Assembly (NCBI RefSeq): GCF_947501225.1
Contig: NZ_CANMUW010000006.1
Coordinates: 186,001-250,000 of the forward strand
Direction: 5' to 3'
DNA length: 64,000 nucleotides
DNA from: an uncultured Shewanella sp.
GTDB lineage: Bacteria; Pseudomonadota; Gammaproteobacteria; Enterobacterales; Shewanellaceae
Made by a program: the position numbers and the translations under genes. Below the pieces are notes generated by a model, which did not search any database, was not told the origin of the DNA, and was given only the letters and a program-made list of their open reading frames with translations. The stretch's first letter is position 1. Every line of letters begins with the position of its first letter. Positions 19,166 through 28,342 of the stretch are shown piece by piece.

Positions 19166-20038
19166 CTACCTCTCCTTCGAAGAGATGGCTGCTATAGCGC
19201 GGGTGAACCTGGCTTCGGCCGAGGGCTGGCTTTCAAACTGCTCGAATTGGCCCGTCATCGCCGTTTCTAAGCGGCTGAGTCGCTCATCGAATGACGGGTG
19301 AGTCTTAAATAGCAGGGCAAGGGCCGCGTCATCGGGGTTTATCATATCCAGCTTCTGCAGCGCGGCGGGCAGGCCATAGGGGTCGTAGCCTGCTCGGGCT
19401 GCTAACACTATCCCCATACGGTCAGATTCAAACTCATCACCCTTATCTAAGCCCCGGGTATAGAGCTCGGTGCCTGCGGTAACGAACTTCAGCGACTCTG
19501 TACTGCGCTCATTTGCGGTTAAGATGACGTCGGTGAACTCGGTTAATGCACTCATTCCACTCGCTTTCTTCAGTGCGTTTAGGTGATGCCTGCGAAGTAC
19601 ATGGGATATTTCGTGCCCGAGTACTCCGGCCAGCTCAGCTTCACTGCCCAGGCTTAGCAGCAGCCCTTTGGTGAGCACTATGTAGCCTCCGGGGGCGGCG
19701 AAGGCGTTGATGCTGTTATGGTCGAGCACGGCAAAGCTCCAGGGAAGATCTGGCCGCTCAGAGTGCATGCTGACCCAGCGACCGACACTGTTCACATATT
19801 GTTGCACATCGGAATTATCGAGCAGGGGGGCTACGCCTAGCAGGTTTGTTGTTATCTCGCGGCCCAAGGCTATTTCGGCTGTTTCATCGATCTCGGTCAG
19901 GGCCTCCTGAGTGTGTCCCAGCGCCGAGAGTCCTTTGCCAATATCGATATTATTGAATACCAGGCTCTGGTTTGAAGCGCAGCCGGAGCAGATTATGATG
20001 AAGCCAAAGAGAAGAGGGGATAGGGCTACAGGTCTCAT
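19166..20038 (-). CDS. M48-family metallopeptidase lipoprotein
   Basis: 290 residues. A lipobox-like SGC-A near residue 19 marks an envelope lipoprotein. Zinc site H142-E143-x-x-H146 (GHEISHVLRRHH) and third ligand in GDEFESDRMGI (about residue 200). The substrate-groove sequence NAFAAPGGYIVLTKGLL is typical of M48 (BepA/LoiP/HtpX-like) peptidases. It lacks the TPR domain of BepA and so resembles LoiP/YcaL-type quality-control proteases. Its ATG overlaps the upstream SH3 gene's stop by 4 nt (ATGA), so the two are translationally coupled. It is last in a four-gene operon. Confidence 0.92.
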   Translation of the reverse strand: MRPVALSPLLFGFIIICSGCASNQSLVFNNIDIGKGLSALGHTQEALTEIDETAEIALGREITTNLLGVAPLLDNSDVQQYVNSVGRWVSMHSERPDLPWSFAVLDHNSINAFAAPGGYIVLTKGLLLSLGSEAELAGVLGHEISHVLRRHHLNALKKASGMSALTEFTDVILTANERSTESLKFVTAGTELYTRGLDKGDEFESDRMGIVLAARAGYDPYGLPAALQKLDMINPDDAALALLFKTHPSFDERLSRLETAMTGQFEQFESQPSAEARFTRAIAAISSKER

Positions 20039-20595
20039 GACTTACCTCCGGAATCTGGCGCTGAGGCCGGCAGATAATCTTTTTGCCGTTTTTGCAGACT
20101 TTGCTCCCTTGCGAAGGCGCGGGCTTGAGAGCGAGAAACTGTCAGCTGTTGCATCACTGTAAATGCTGCGGGGTCAGGCATAGGTTCGGAGAACCTGTTT
20201 TCATCGAGCCCGCGGGAGGCAGTAGTAACTGTGCTACCGCTACTGCCTGTTGTGATTAGGTTGAATAACTCCTTAGTCCCTGCAAAGGTGTCTGAAGTCG
20301 TTTCTGCAGGACCACTGAAGCGCACGCTGAACATCTTCACCCAGCCGTTTTTATCTTCAGCTTTGATCTGCAACCAACTCGACTGCCGTGACAGCACACG
20401 GATATCGAGGGCCCGGGGGAGTGTCGCTACCGTAGCAGCATCGCTGAATGGCTTGTGTTTAAGCTCGGTATCTCTTACCAGACTAGCGCTTTTGGGCTCG
20501 GCTTTTTCCTGTCCATGGAGAGGGCAGACGACTGTGAACAGGATGAGTGTCAGCCAGAGCGGCATCCCCTTTCGCTTAGTCTCTATCATTTTCAT
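20035..20595 (-). CDS. Periplasmic SH3-like domain protein
   Basis: 186 residues. The N-terminal hydrophobic segment (PLWLTLILFTVVCPLHGQ) is a signal peptide. A bacterial SH3-like domain covers about residues 38-92 (ASLVRDTELKHKPFSDAATVATLPRALDIRVLSRQSSWLQIKAEDKNGWVKM, cut here into its recognisable parts RDTELKHKPF and GWVKMFSVRF). A Ser/Thr/Gly-rich tail follows with no recognised domain. It overlaps the preceding cyclase by 20 nt and the next gene by 4 nt, so it belongs to the same operon. It may bind peptidoglycan or the co-encoded protease; that is an inference. Confidence 0.8.
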   Translation of the reverse strand: MKMIETKRKGMPLWLTLILFTVVCPLHGQEKAEPKSASLVRDTELKHKPFSDAATVATLPRALDIRVLSRQSSWLQIKAEDKNGWVKMFSVRFSGPAETTSDTFAGTKELFNLITTGSSGSTVTTASRGLDENRFSEPMPDPAAFTVMQQLTVSRSQARAFAREQSLQKRQKDYLPASAPDSGGKS

Positions 20596-22420
20596 CAGTT
20601 TTCCTTACCGGTGCGAAAAGTTCGACATCTTGTGCACGGCCCTTAACCTTATAGAAGCCATATGGCTTGAAGTCAAAGTGGTCGGCGCACAATGCCTTAG
20701 TATCAGCGGAGACCAGGATCCGTGAGACCCCCTTTGTCAGCCCCTCAATCCTGCTGGCCAAGTTTACCGTGTCACCGATGGCGGTATACTCCTTACGCTG
20801 CTCGGAGCCGATAAGGCCGACTACGGCAGGGCCAGAGTGTATGCCTATACCGACATCGAAGTCGGCATCCTGCTCCCCTAACTCCTGTTTGAACTGCTGC
20901 AGCACCTGAGCCATCTCCTGTGCGGCATTGACTGCATGAATGGCGTGCTGAGGGTCATCCAGCGGAGCACCCCAGAAGGCCATGATGCAATCACCGATAA
21001 ACTTATCGAGTGAGCCTCCATGTTTGAACACAACTGCTACCTGCAGGGTAAAGTAACGGTTTAACAGGCTCACCACCTCTTGTGGGGTTCGGTTTTCTGA
21101 GAGGCTGGTGAAGCCGCGAATATCAGAGAAAAGTACCGAGACCTGTCGGCTCTCCCCTTCACGACTCAGCCCCTCGCTTGAGACCAGCTCTTTTACCACA
21201 ACCGGATCGACGAATCGGCTGAAGAGCTCAACCGTTTTCTCCCTCGCCCTCAGTTCGAGCAGGTATTCGCGCAGGGATAGAGAGAAGTAGTAGAGCCACA
21301 TCAATAATAGTGGTGTTAATACAAGAAGTAAGAGCTGCCAGTCTAATACCAGGTAGCTGATGAGCAGGGCTACGGCAGTCACTCCAAGAAGAGAGATACC
21401 CACTGAGATAGCGTTGAGTCTGAAGATGAAACACAGGTAAACGCCAGCGATAGCGGCCACAGATATCAGCAGGTAGCTCCATTGGGGCAGGCTTGCCATA
21501 TAACTTTGGTTTTTTAGGTTGTCGATGGCGGTAGCCAGGATATCCAGGCCGGAGTAGAGGCTGTCGATCGGTGTCACGCGTACATCATGTAGCGCAGAGG
21601 CATCGGCGCCTATGATGACAATTTTATCCTTCAGCTCGTTTGGGTCTCTTCGGGGGTGCTCCCGGTTAAAGTCATCATAGAGATCGGCATAGGAGAGCCT
21701 TGGGTAGGGATTTTTCGGGCCGCGCCATGAGAGTGTAATATGCTCCACCATGGGCAGCTCATAGCCCAGCCCACTCATGACCCGAGCTGGCAGGGAGGGC
21801 AATAGCCAACCGTAGAGGTTTCTGTAAACATCATATTTTCGTCCTACGCCGTCACTGTCGTTGAGAAAGTTTACCGTGCCCACACGCCAGTATCGGGGAT
21901 CTATCGCCAGGGGCGGCATCAGCGCGGCTCTGGCTTTGGGGGACGCCTTTGGGGTTTTAATTAAGCCAATTTTATCGGCGATAAGCGCAAGCTCGGGGCC
22001 ATTCTCATCTTGCTGCGAGTCGAGGCGGACTAAGGCGAAGAAGATATTCTCTTTTTGTTCCAGCGCCCGGTTAAAAAGGGCATCGCTTTCCGGGCGATAG
22101 AGGTCCCGCTCGACGAAAGAGAGGTCAAACACTATGGCCTTTGGTTGTTGCCTGTTGATCCCCTCAACCATCTCACCGTGAACCGAACGAGGCCAGAACC
22201 AACTTCCCACCCGGTTCTCCATACGGGCCAGACTGGCATCATCGATGTTAACTATTACGATATCGGGATCAGGTTCTATGTTTTGCGCATGTATCCTGAC
22301 GAAATAATCGGAAAGGCCAAACTCCAGAGGCATCAATGTCTTAAGCCAGAGGACCTCGCCGAGGGCCAATAACAGGAAGACTAAGCTGAATGCGTTGAGA
22401 AAATGCTTACTCTCTTTCAT
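20576..22420 (-). CDS. CHASE2-domain class III adenylate/guanylate cyclase
   Basis: 614 residues. N-terminal TM helix, then an extracytoplasmic CHASE2 sensor (about 40-310: DPDIVIVNIDDASLARM, KAIVFDLSFVERD, DKIVIIGADASALHDVRVTPIDSLYSGLDILATAIDN), three TM helices (about 318-395) and a cytoplasmic class III cyclase domain (about 425-600). Metal-binding aspartates lie in LFSDIRGF and DKFIGDCIMAFWG, and the catalytic Asn/Arg region is TAIGDTVNLASRIEG. The complete motif set predicts an active cyclase making cAMP (Asp near the purine-binding position cannot be verified by eye). Eight nucleotides separate it from the upstream HD-GYP gene. Confidence 0.95.
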   Translation of the reverse strand: MKESKHFLNAFSLVFLLLALGEVLWLKTLMPLEFGLSDYFVRIHAQNIEPDPDIVIVNIDDASLARMENRVGSWFWPRSVHGEMVEGINRQQPKAIVFDLSFVERDLYRPESDALFNRALEQKENIFFALVRLDSQQDENGPELALIADKIGLIKTPKASPKARAALMPPLAIDPRYWRVGTVNFLNDSDGVGRKYDVYRNLYGWLLPSLPARVMSGLGYELPMVEHITLSWRGPKNPYPRLSYADLYDDFNREHPRRDPNELKDKIVIIGADASALHDVRVTPIDSLYSGLDILATAIDNLKNQSYMASLPQWSYLLISVAAIAGVYLCFIFRLNAISVGISLLGVTAVALLISYLVLDWQLLLLVLTPLLLMWLYYFSLSLREYLLELRAREKTVELFSRFVDPVVVKELVSSEGLSREGESRQVSVLFSDIRGFTSLSENRTPQEVVSLLNRYFTLQVAVVFKHGGSLDKFIGDCIMAFWGAPLDDPQHAIHAVNAAQEMAQVLQQFKQELGEQDADFDVGIGIHSGPAVVGLIGSEQRKEYTAIGDTVNLASRIEGLTKGVSRILVSADTKALCADHFDFKPYGFYKVKGRAQDVELFAPVRKTDENDRD

Positions 22421-22428
22421 CTAAGTAC

Positions 22429-24051
22429 TTATTGAGGCTTGGAGAAGCCGGGAAGCAGAGCCTCATCGACCTCATCGATTTGGGCACTGTCCATAAATTG
22501 CTGAGCGTAATCCAGGTAGACTTTCTGTTTGACGAAGATCTGGAACAGCTCGGGGTCGATGTGACCGTTTAAACTGAATTTTCCCAGAATGTGCAAAGAC
22601 TCAGACAGGGTTTTGCCGGTCTTGTATGGGCGATCTCTGGCCGTTAAGGCTTCAAAGATATCTGCGATAGCCATTATTCTTGCCTGTACCGACATCTCCT
22701 CTCCCCTTAGGCCCTTTGGGTAGCCCTTACCGTCCATTCGTTCATGGTGTCCCCCTGCAAATTCAGGGATGTGTTGCAGGTGTTTTGGCCAGGGCAAGGT
22801 TTCCAGCATACGTATGGTGACAGAGATATGGTTGTTGATTATCTTGCGCTCCTCACCGGTCAGGGTGCCGGCGGGGATCATCAGGTTTTCGACCTCCTCG
22901 TCGGTAAGAAGTGTTTGCGGGTTACCTTGACTGTCCTGCCAGGTGTATTTGGCTATGGAGGCGACGCGTTGCAGATCTTCATCTTTCATCCGCTCACAGC
23001 CGATATTGGCATAAGCCAGAAAGGTGCGATCAAGCTCGAACTGTTTAAGTTTATCTTCCCGCTCCCGGGATAACTGCTTCGATGGCCCATGTAGGGCTTG
23101 CTGCTTCAGGAACTGGAGCTCTACATCTCGTCTGAGGATCTCGAAGCGGGAATCGATGAGGTGAATTCGGTCGAAGATGGTCTGTAACTTTGTGGCTTTC
23201 TCGATGACATGTACGGGGGTGGTTATCTTGCCGCAGTCGTGTAGCATCCCGGCTAACCAGAGCTCGTAGCGTTCGCTTTCCGACATGGAGAAATCTTTCA
23301 ATGCCCCCTCATCTGTCTCCTGCACTGCATCGGCCAACATCATGGTCAATTTGGGCACCTGTTGGCAGTGTCTGCCTGTGTTGGGGGATTTCTCATCGAT
23401 CCCTATGTTGATCAAATTCACCAGAGATTCCAGCAGGTTTTCCAGTTGTAATATCAGTTCCTGATTGGTGATGGCGATGGCCGCCTGAGAGGTTAGCGCC
23501 TCGATAAATACCTGATCCGTCATTGAGAATGGTTGAACCTGATGAGAGAAAGGTTCTTTGGAGTTGACCAGCTGCAGTACGCCGACCAACTCGGAGTTAT
23601 GATCCAGCATGGGAACAGTTAACTGGGATTGGCAGTGGTAGCCATAGAACTGATCGAACTTTCGCATACCCGAAAAGTTGAACAGGGGCGTATCGTAAAC
23701 ATGTTCGATATTGACGGACTCTTTGCGGTTTGCGGCGTAGGCACCAACCGCTTCCAGATTCGGTTCACCACTGTCCAGATATAGCGGTATAGACCTCATC
23801 TGTTCCGTTTTCTCTTCGGTTCCACCAAAATGGAGTCCCAGAGAGTCATTGATAAGGATATCAAACTCGAGAAAGCGTTTATCTGCACTGACCCGGTACA
23901 GGGTGCCCCCGTCGGCATTGGTGATATTTTTTGCCGTTTGCAGAATTCGCTCCAGCAGGACCTTGACGTTCTTGATGTCATTGAGGGCAATACTTAAGGT
24001 CGTAAGGTGCTGCAGCCGCTCTGCAATCTGTTTATTACTGAGTTCAGACAT
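22429..24051 (-). CDS. GAF domain plus HD-GYP c-di-GMP phosphodiesterase
   Basis: 540 residues from the ATG at 24051; an in-frame GTG at 24063 lacks a ribosome-binding site. N-terminal GAF domain (about 20-195), coiled linker, then an HD-GYP domain with H271-D272 in MLHDCGKITTP and the signature HHERMDGKGYP at about residue 435. A roughly 90-residue charged helical insert (RREVELQ-like region through LKQFELDRTF) splits the HD from the GYP half. All hallmark residues are present, so it is probably an active c-di-GMP hydrolase (second messenger to pGpG/GMP). It is first in the operon with the CHASE2 cyclase, SH3 protein and M48 protease. Confidence 0.93.
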   Translation of the reverse strand: MSELSNKQIAERLQHLTTLSIALNDIKNVKVLLERILQTAKNITNADGGTLYRVSADKRFLEFDILINDSLGLHFGGTEEKTEQMRSIPLYLDSGEPNLEAVGAYAANRKESVNIEHVYDTPLFNFSGMRKFDQFYGYHCQSQLTVPMLDHNSELVGVLQLVNSKEPFSHQVQPFSMTDQVFIEALTSQAAIAITNQELILQLENLLESLVNLINIGIDEKSPNTGRHCQQVPKLTMMLADAVQETDEGALKDFSMSESERYELWLAGMLHDCGKITTPVHVIEKATKLQTIFDRIHLIDSRFEILRRDVELQFLKQQALHGPSKQLSREREDKLKQFELDRTFLAYANIGCERMKDEDLQRVASIAKYTWQDSQGNPQTLLTDEEVENLMIPAGTLTGEERKIINNHISVTIRMLETLPWPKHLQHIPEFAGGHHERMDGKGYPKGLRGEEMSVQARIMAIADIFEALTARDRPYKTGKTLSESLHILGKFSLNGHIDPELFQIFVKQKVYLDYAQQFMDSAQIDEVDEALLPGFSKPQ

Positions 24052-24366
24052 ATTCAAAACCACTTAAAATCAGAGTTCAGGGGATAGAGTTAAGCCCTAT
24101 GTCGAGGCGCTTTTATTGAGTGCTTCTACTTCATATAGTCGTGATCCCAGGTGGCGTCAAACTGGTGTGAGGCTTATTCTCATGGAGAGGGAAATTGAAG
24201 AAAATGTGAGACATGCGACCTCAGGGTAAAGAGCAGGCGACACTTCTGCGATGCTAAATATTTCCCCCTTTATTTTGACCTTTGAAGCAGAAATTCACCT
24301 CTTGGCTAAACTTTACCTAAAAGGCTTATAAGCCGTGGCCTCTGGGCATGTTAAGAGGATAGTCTA
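24052..24366. promoter_or_regulatory. Divergent promoter region between signalling operon and DUF5666 gene
   Basis: 315 nt between two divergently transcribed units. It must contain both promoters, but I cannot place -35/-10 elements or an operator with confidence. Confidence 0.45.
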
Positions 24367-26109
24367 ATGAAGAAGTTCCGTTTTATACACTTACTTGCCA
24401 ATCTACTTACCCTGCTTGCACTCGTTTCCTGTGGCGGCGGAGACAGTGGGGGTACGCCCCTTCCACCGCCCGAGCCCCCCCAACCTCCGGTCACAGGTGT
24501 GCCGCCTGAAACGACTTTTACCTCAGGTGTTATTACCGGGTTCGGTAGTGTGTTTATCAACGGCGTGGAGTATGAAACTGGTGGCGCAGAGATCTCTAAC
24601 GATGATGAGAGTGGGAGTGAGTCCGATCTTCAGCTCGGTATGTTTGTGGAACTCTCAGGCAGCATAGATGATGGTGGAGTGACCGGTACGGCGAAATCCA
24701 TCGAGTACGACGAACAGATTAAGGGGCCACTGGAAAGCATAGACCTGGGGTTAAAGATAATAACCATCTTAGGGCAGGTCATTCACTATGATGATTTAAC
24801 TATCATGGAAAACCTGGTGCCAGAGGAGTTAAAGCCGGGAGACTTTCTGGAAGTTCATGGTTTTTTTAATCAAGAAAATGAGCTTCATGCAACCAGAATC
24901 GAGCTGGAATCGATTGAACAGGCGTACGTTAGGGTGCAAGGTGAGGTTTTTGGGCTCAATAGCTCAGATGAGACCTTTACTCTCAACAATCTGATTGTCG
25001 ATTACAGCCAGGCCGAGTTTCATGGTTTTGATAATGGAGCTGCCGATTTAGTGAACGGAGTTCAGGTTCGCGTGAAGGGGGCCCTAACCTCCTTGGTCGA
25101 TGGTGTATTGACGGTTTCAGATATTAAACGGCTCCATAGGTTTGAGGAGCACGAAGAGGGAGATTTGAGCCATATAGAGGGAGTGATCACTGAGTTCACT
25201 TCGAGTGTGAATTTTGTCGTCAATAATATTGTGGTTATCGCCCATGAAAGTACAGAGGTTGAACATGGCGGTTTAGACGATCTCTCGATAGATAGCTGGG
25301 TTAAGGTTAAGGGAAGTTTTGATGCGGAAGGCAGACTCGTTGCGGAAAAGATCCATATTCACCATTCGAGCCAGCTGCGGGTAGAAGGTGAGGTTACGGC
25401 GCTGAACCCGGACATGAAAACCATTACAGTTATCGAGACGCTCTTTCATGTTACAGACCAGACGCAGATGCATGATGAGTCAGATGATGAAGAGCGATTC
25501 TTTAACTTCGAATCGATTATGGTTGGAGATTTTGTCAGTGTAAAAGGGTTCGTTGATAGTGATGGCGATAATATCGCTTCACAGATTGAGCGGGAGAATC
25601 ACCGGGACGAACACCACCCCTATGTGGAGCTGAAAGGGCCCGTGAATACAATTACCGATTCCGGTTTTACCCTTGTCGGTGTTGCTGTTACCGTCAATGA
25701 TCAGACTATGTTTAAGGGAGCTTTTGGCGAGGAAATGGAGCGGGAAACCTTCTTCGGGCAACTGGTTGACGGAATGATACTCGAGGTTAAGGTCATCGAA
25801 ACCGGTGATGGTGTTGTAGCGATTCGAGTCGAAATTGAGGGTGAACATGGGGATGGTGAAGGGGGTGAACACCATATGAGTGAGTTTCGGGGGCAGGTCG
25901 AAGAGATTCTGGAGAATGGACTATTGGTGTCCGGGCTCAGGGTGTCATTCACTTCCATGACTCATTTTGAGGTGGAAGATAGTCTGATCTCTATGGCAGG
26001 GTTCCTTGAAATTGTGCAAATTGGCGATGATGTTGAGGTAAAAGGCATGAGGGACGGAGGAGAGTTGATCGCTCATAAAGTTGAGTTAGAGGATGATAGT
26101 GATGATTAA
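24367..26109 (+). CDS. DUF5666 repeat lipoprotein
   Basis: 580 residues. Lipobox LVSC near residue 22 and a Gly/Pro-rich linker (GGGDSGGTPLPPPEPPQPP). The body consists of about six repeats of a roughly 70-residue OB-like beta unit matching DUF5666 (phrases such as VRVQGEVFGLNSSDETFTLN, LRVEGEVTALNPDMKTITV, VELKGPVNTITDSGFTLVG). It is very acidic, with His/Asp-rich patches (EHHPYVEL, EGEHGDGEGGEHH) that could bind divalent metal. A surface or periplasmic anchored protein of unknown function, divergent from the c-di-GMP/cAMP operon. ATG is preceded by AAGAGGAT. Confidence 0.85.
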   Translation: MKKFRFIHLLANLLTLLALVSCGGGDSGGTPLPPPEPPQPPVTGVPPETTFTSGVITGFGSVFINGVEYETGGAEISNDDESGSESDLQLGMFVELSGSIDDGGVTGTAKSIEYDEQIKGPLESIDLGLKIITILGQVIHYDDLTIMENLVPEELKPGDFLEVHGFFNQENELHATRIELESIEQAYVRVQGEVFGLNSSDETFTLNNLIVDYSQAEFHGFDNGAADLVNGVQVRVKGALTSLVDGVLTVSDIKRLHRFEEHEEGDLSHIEGVITEFTSSVNFVVNNIVVIAHESTEVEHGGLDDLSIDSWVKVKGSFDAEGRLVAEKIHIHHSSQLRVEGEVTALNPDMKTITVIETLFHVTDQTQMHDESDDEERFFNFESIMVGDFVSVKGFVDSDGDNIASQIERENHRDEHHPYVELKGPVNTITDSGFTLVGVAVTVNDQTMFKGAFGEEMERETFFGQLVDGMILEVKVIETGDGVVAIRVEIEGEHGDGEGGEHHMSEFRGQVEEILENGLLVSGLRVSFTSMTHFEVEDSLISMAGFLEIVQIGDDVEVKGMRDGGELIAHKVELEDDSDD

Positions 26110-26140
26110 ATCCCGTTTCTGAAAGTGCACTCACTAATGA

Positions 26141-26172
26141 CACCTGTGAGAGTTGCCTGACTCTCATAGGTG
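26141..26172 (+). terminator. Terminator after DUF5666 gene
   Basis: A 13-bp stem (arms 26141-26153 and 26160-26172, one G-U pair) with a short T-run behind it. Confidence 0.7.
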
Positions 26173-26284
26173 TTTGTCGCTATCACGGCATTAATGAACT
26201 CATTTAAAATCGTCCAATGGATCAGTGATGTTGAGATGATGGTTATGGCGGCGTTATCCTGCAATATAAGTGCTCTTATCCGCG

Positions 26285-27166
26285 TTAAAGCAGGAAGTCG
26301 AGCAGTGCCTCCAGCGCCGGACTTTTCATCTGTTTGGCCGGGTAGACCAGATACATAGGGATGGGGGCTATGGTGAACTCATCAAGAATTGTCACCAGAG
26401 TGCCCTCTTCGATATGTTTCTGTACCAGGAAGTCGGGGAGTTGGGCTATTCCCTGATCGGCCGCCGCAAATTGAGCCACCATTTCGCCATTATTCACTTC
26501 GACATCGGCGCTGATCCGGATCTGAAACTCTTTACCTGATCCCCGATATTGCCATCGTCCGGGTTGGCGATTGGAGCTGTCTGAGATGCAGCGGTGTTTT
26601 TCCAGTTCATCGGGGTGTTCTGGGATGCCATGGAGCCTCAGGTATTCCGGGCTGGCGACAGATTTTAGGGTGAACTGACCAAATGGACGGGCGACCAGGC
26701 TCGAGTCCTGTAGTTCACCCACTCTCAATGCCAGGTCGACCCCTTCGTCGACCAGATCCACATAGCGATTGAGCTGTAACAGGGAGATTTTCACCTTAGG
26801 GTGCAGTCTCAAAAACTCCTGTATTGCTCCCTGAAAGCCGATAAGGGCGCTGTTTTGGGGGGCGGTGAGCTTAAGGTGACCGGTAATGAGCTCGCCGCGA
26901 TGGCGGGAGAAGGACTCCAGATTATCAAGGCGGGCTATGATCTCCTGAAACTGACGCAGGTAATGTTCCCCCTCGGATGTCAGGTGCATGGCTCTTGTGG
27001 TGCGATAGAGCAGTTGACAGTTGAAATGCTTTTCCAGATCCGCCACCTGCCGGCTGACGGCAGAGACCACGATGTTAAGCTCCCGGGAAGCGGCGCTGAA
27101 GCTGTGTCGTTCGACCACTATGAGGAATGTCCTCATGGCGGTGATAAGGTCTATATTTCTCTTCAT
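26285..27166 (-). CDS. LysR-family transcriptional regulator
   Basis: 293 residues from the ATG at 27166; the TTG 12 nt upstream is less likely. N-terminal winged HTH (AMRTFLIVVERHSFSAASRELNIVVSAVSRQVADLEKHF), then a periplasmic-binding-protein-like co-inducer domain (about 90-290). It diverges from the SDR gene 124 nt away, the usual arrangement in which the regulator controls its neighbour; it falls in the common CrgA-like subgroup that pairs with oxidoreductases. Confidence 0.93.
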   Translation of the reverse strand: MKRNIDLITAMRTFLIVVERHSFSAASRELNIVVSAVSRQVADLEKHFNCQLLYRTTRAMHLTSEGEHYLRQFQEIIARLDNLESFSRHRGELITGHLKLTAPQNSALIGFQGAIQEFLRLHPKVKISLLQLNRYVDLVDEGVDLALRVGELQDSSLVARPFGQFTLKSVASPEYLRLHGIPEHPDELEKHRCISDSSNRQPGRWQYRGSGKEFQIRISADVEVNNGEMVAQFAAADQGIAQLPDFLVQKHIEEGTLVTILDEFTIAPIPMYLVYPAKQMKSPALEALLDFLL

Positions 27167-27290
27167 GAGAAAATTCAATTCATCTGAAGGTTATTTTTCA
27201 TATTTAATCACAGGTATAAGCTGTAAGACAAGCTAACCGATATCGAAACGATACCCGGTTTAAAAACAGATGAATGTGACTGGAGAGAGT

Positions 27291-27890
27291 ATGAAAATTC
27301 TTATAATCGGTGCGAGCGGCACCATAGGTAAGGCGGTATATAAGCGTTTATCCGGTGATAATGAGCTGATCACGGCTAACTATAAGGATGGGGATGTTAC
27401 CGTCGATCTCGGCGATAAAGAGTCGATTAAAAAGATGTTTGAGCAGGTGGGGCGGGTGGACGCCCTGGTGTCGGCGGCAGGTCTGGCAAACTTCGTTCCA
27501 CTGGAGGCACACAGTGATCAGGACTTTGAGCTTGCCCTGAACAACAAGCTGATGGGGCAGGTTAATCTATTGAGAATCGGGCGCGATCATATTAGTCAAG
27601 GTGGTTCAATTACCCTGACTTCCGGTGTCCTGTCACGTCAGCCTATGCCGGGCAGTGCATCGATCAGCATGGCTAACGGTGCCCTGGAGAGCTTTGTGAA
27701 GGCTGCGGCACTGGAATTCGATCAGCTGAGGCTGAATGTTATTGCACCGGCGTTCGTTAAAGAGACCATGGTGATGATGGGGATGGATCCCGAGTGGGGG
27801 ATTTCGGCGGCCGATACGGCAAAAGTCTATGAACTGGCGGTTAAGGGGGAGATGCATGGGCAGACCCTGGATGTGGCAGAGCATCAATAA
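27291..27890 (+). CDS. Short-chain dehydrogenase/reductase family protein lacking YxxxK
   Basis: 199 residues from the ATG at 27291 (GGAGAG before it; an earlier in-frame ATG at 27270 is unlikely). NAD(P)-binding GASGTIGKAV is intact. The usual catalytic YxxxK is replaced by a SMANGAL stretch after the conserved LTSGVLSRQP strand, a feature of one compact SDR subfamily. It probably binds NADPH; catalytic capacity is uncertain. Divergently paired with a LysR regulator, its likely controller. Confidence 0.88.
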   Translation: MKILIIGASGTIGKAVYKRLSGDNELITANYKDGDVTVDLGDKESIKKMFEQVGRVDALVSAAGLANFVPLEAHSDQDFELALNNKLMGQVNLLRIGRDHISQGGSITLTSGVLSRQPMPGSASISMANGALESFVKAAALEFDQLRLNVIAPAFVKETMVMMGMDPEWGISAADTAKVYELAVKGEMHGQTLDVAEHQ

Positions 27891-28342
27891 GTACTTGTGC
27901 CGCATGCTAACTAAACCGGAGCTCCGGATACCTTAATGATCCGTTCAGCTGTCTTTCAGTGCCGGTGTTTTTAGTTTACAAGATTCGGCACCGTCTGCCT
28001 TGAGTGAGTTAACTCAGCCCTGACTCATACTCGGTTATGGCGGTGCCAACTGCTATTTACGACCTCGAACTTCACACTAGCTTCACACTAGTGTCCATTT
28101 TCACTTCTTAATCTAAGCGCCGACACTTTTATTCCTAACTCGTAGAGCTTTGTCTACAGAGCCTCAGCTTTTACTTTCAGGTTTAGGGAAACAATAAGCG
28201 CAAACTCGTAATAATTAACTAGTATTTAATGTAAATGTGAGTAGAAGTCACCCCGTGTCTAAAGTCTGTTTCACTAAGCTCGATTGACGCCCTCATGCTT
28301 CTCACTCAGGTCATCGTCAACTAAAGCAATAAGGAATTTGTT
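27891..28342. other. Intergenic region upstream of deoD
   Basis: 452 nt without a gene. It contains a tandem duplicate of an 11-mer (cttcacactag, 28070-28080 and 28081-28091) and a CRP-like half-palindrome TGTGA-N7-TCAC at 28236-28251 with one extra spacer base. The deoD promoter must lie here. Confidence 0.45.

Noticed and set aside
28236..28251. CRP site upstream of deoD
   Set aside because: The spacer between TGTGA and TCAC is seven bases rather than six, and the right half is incomplete, so it is too weak to call.
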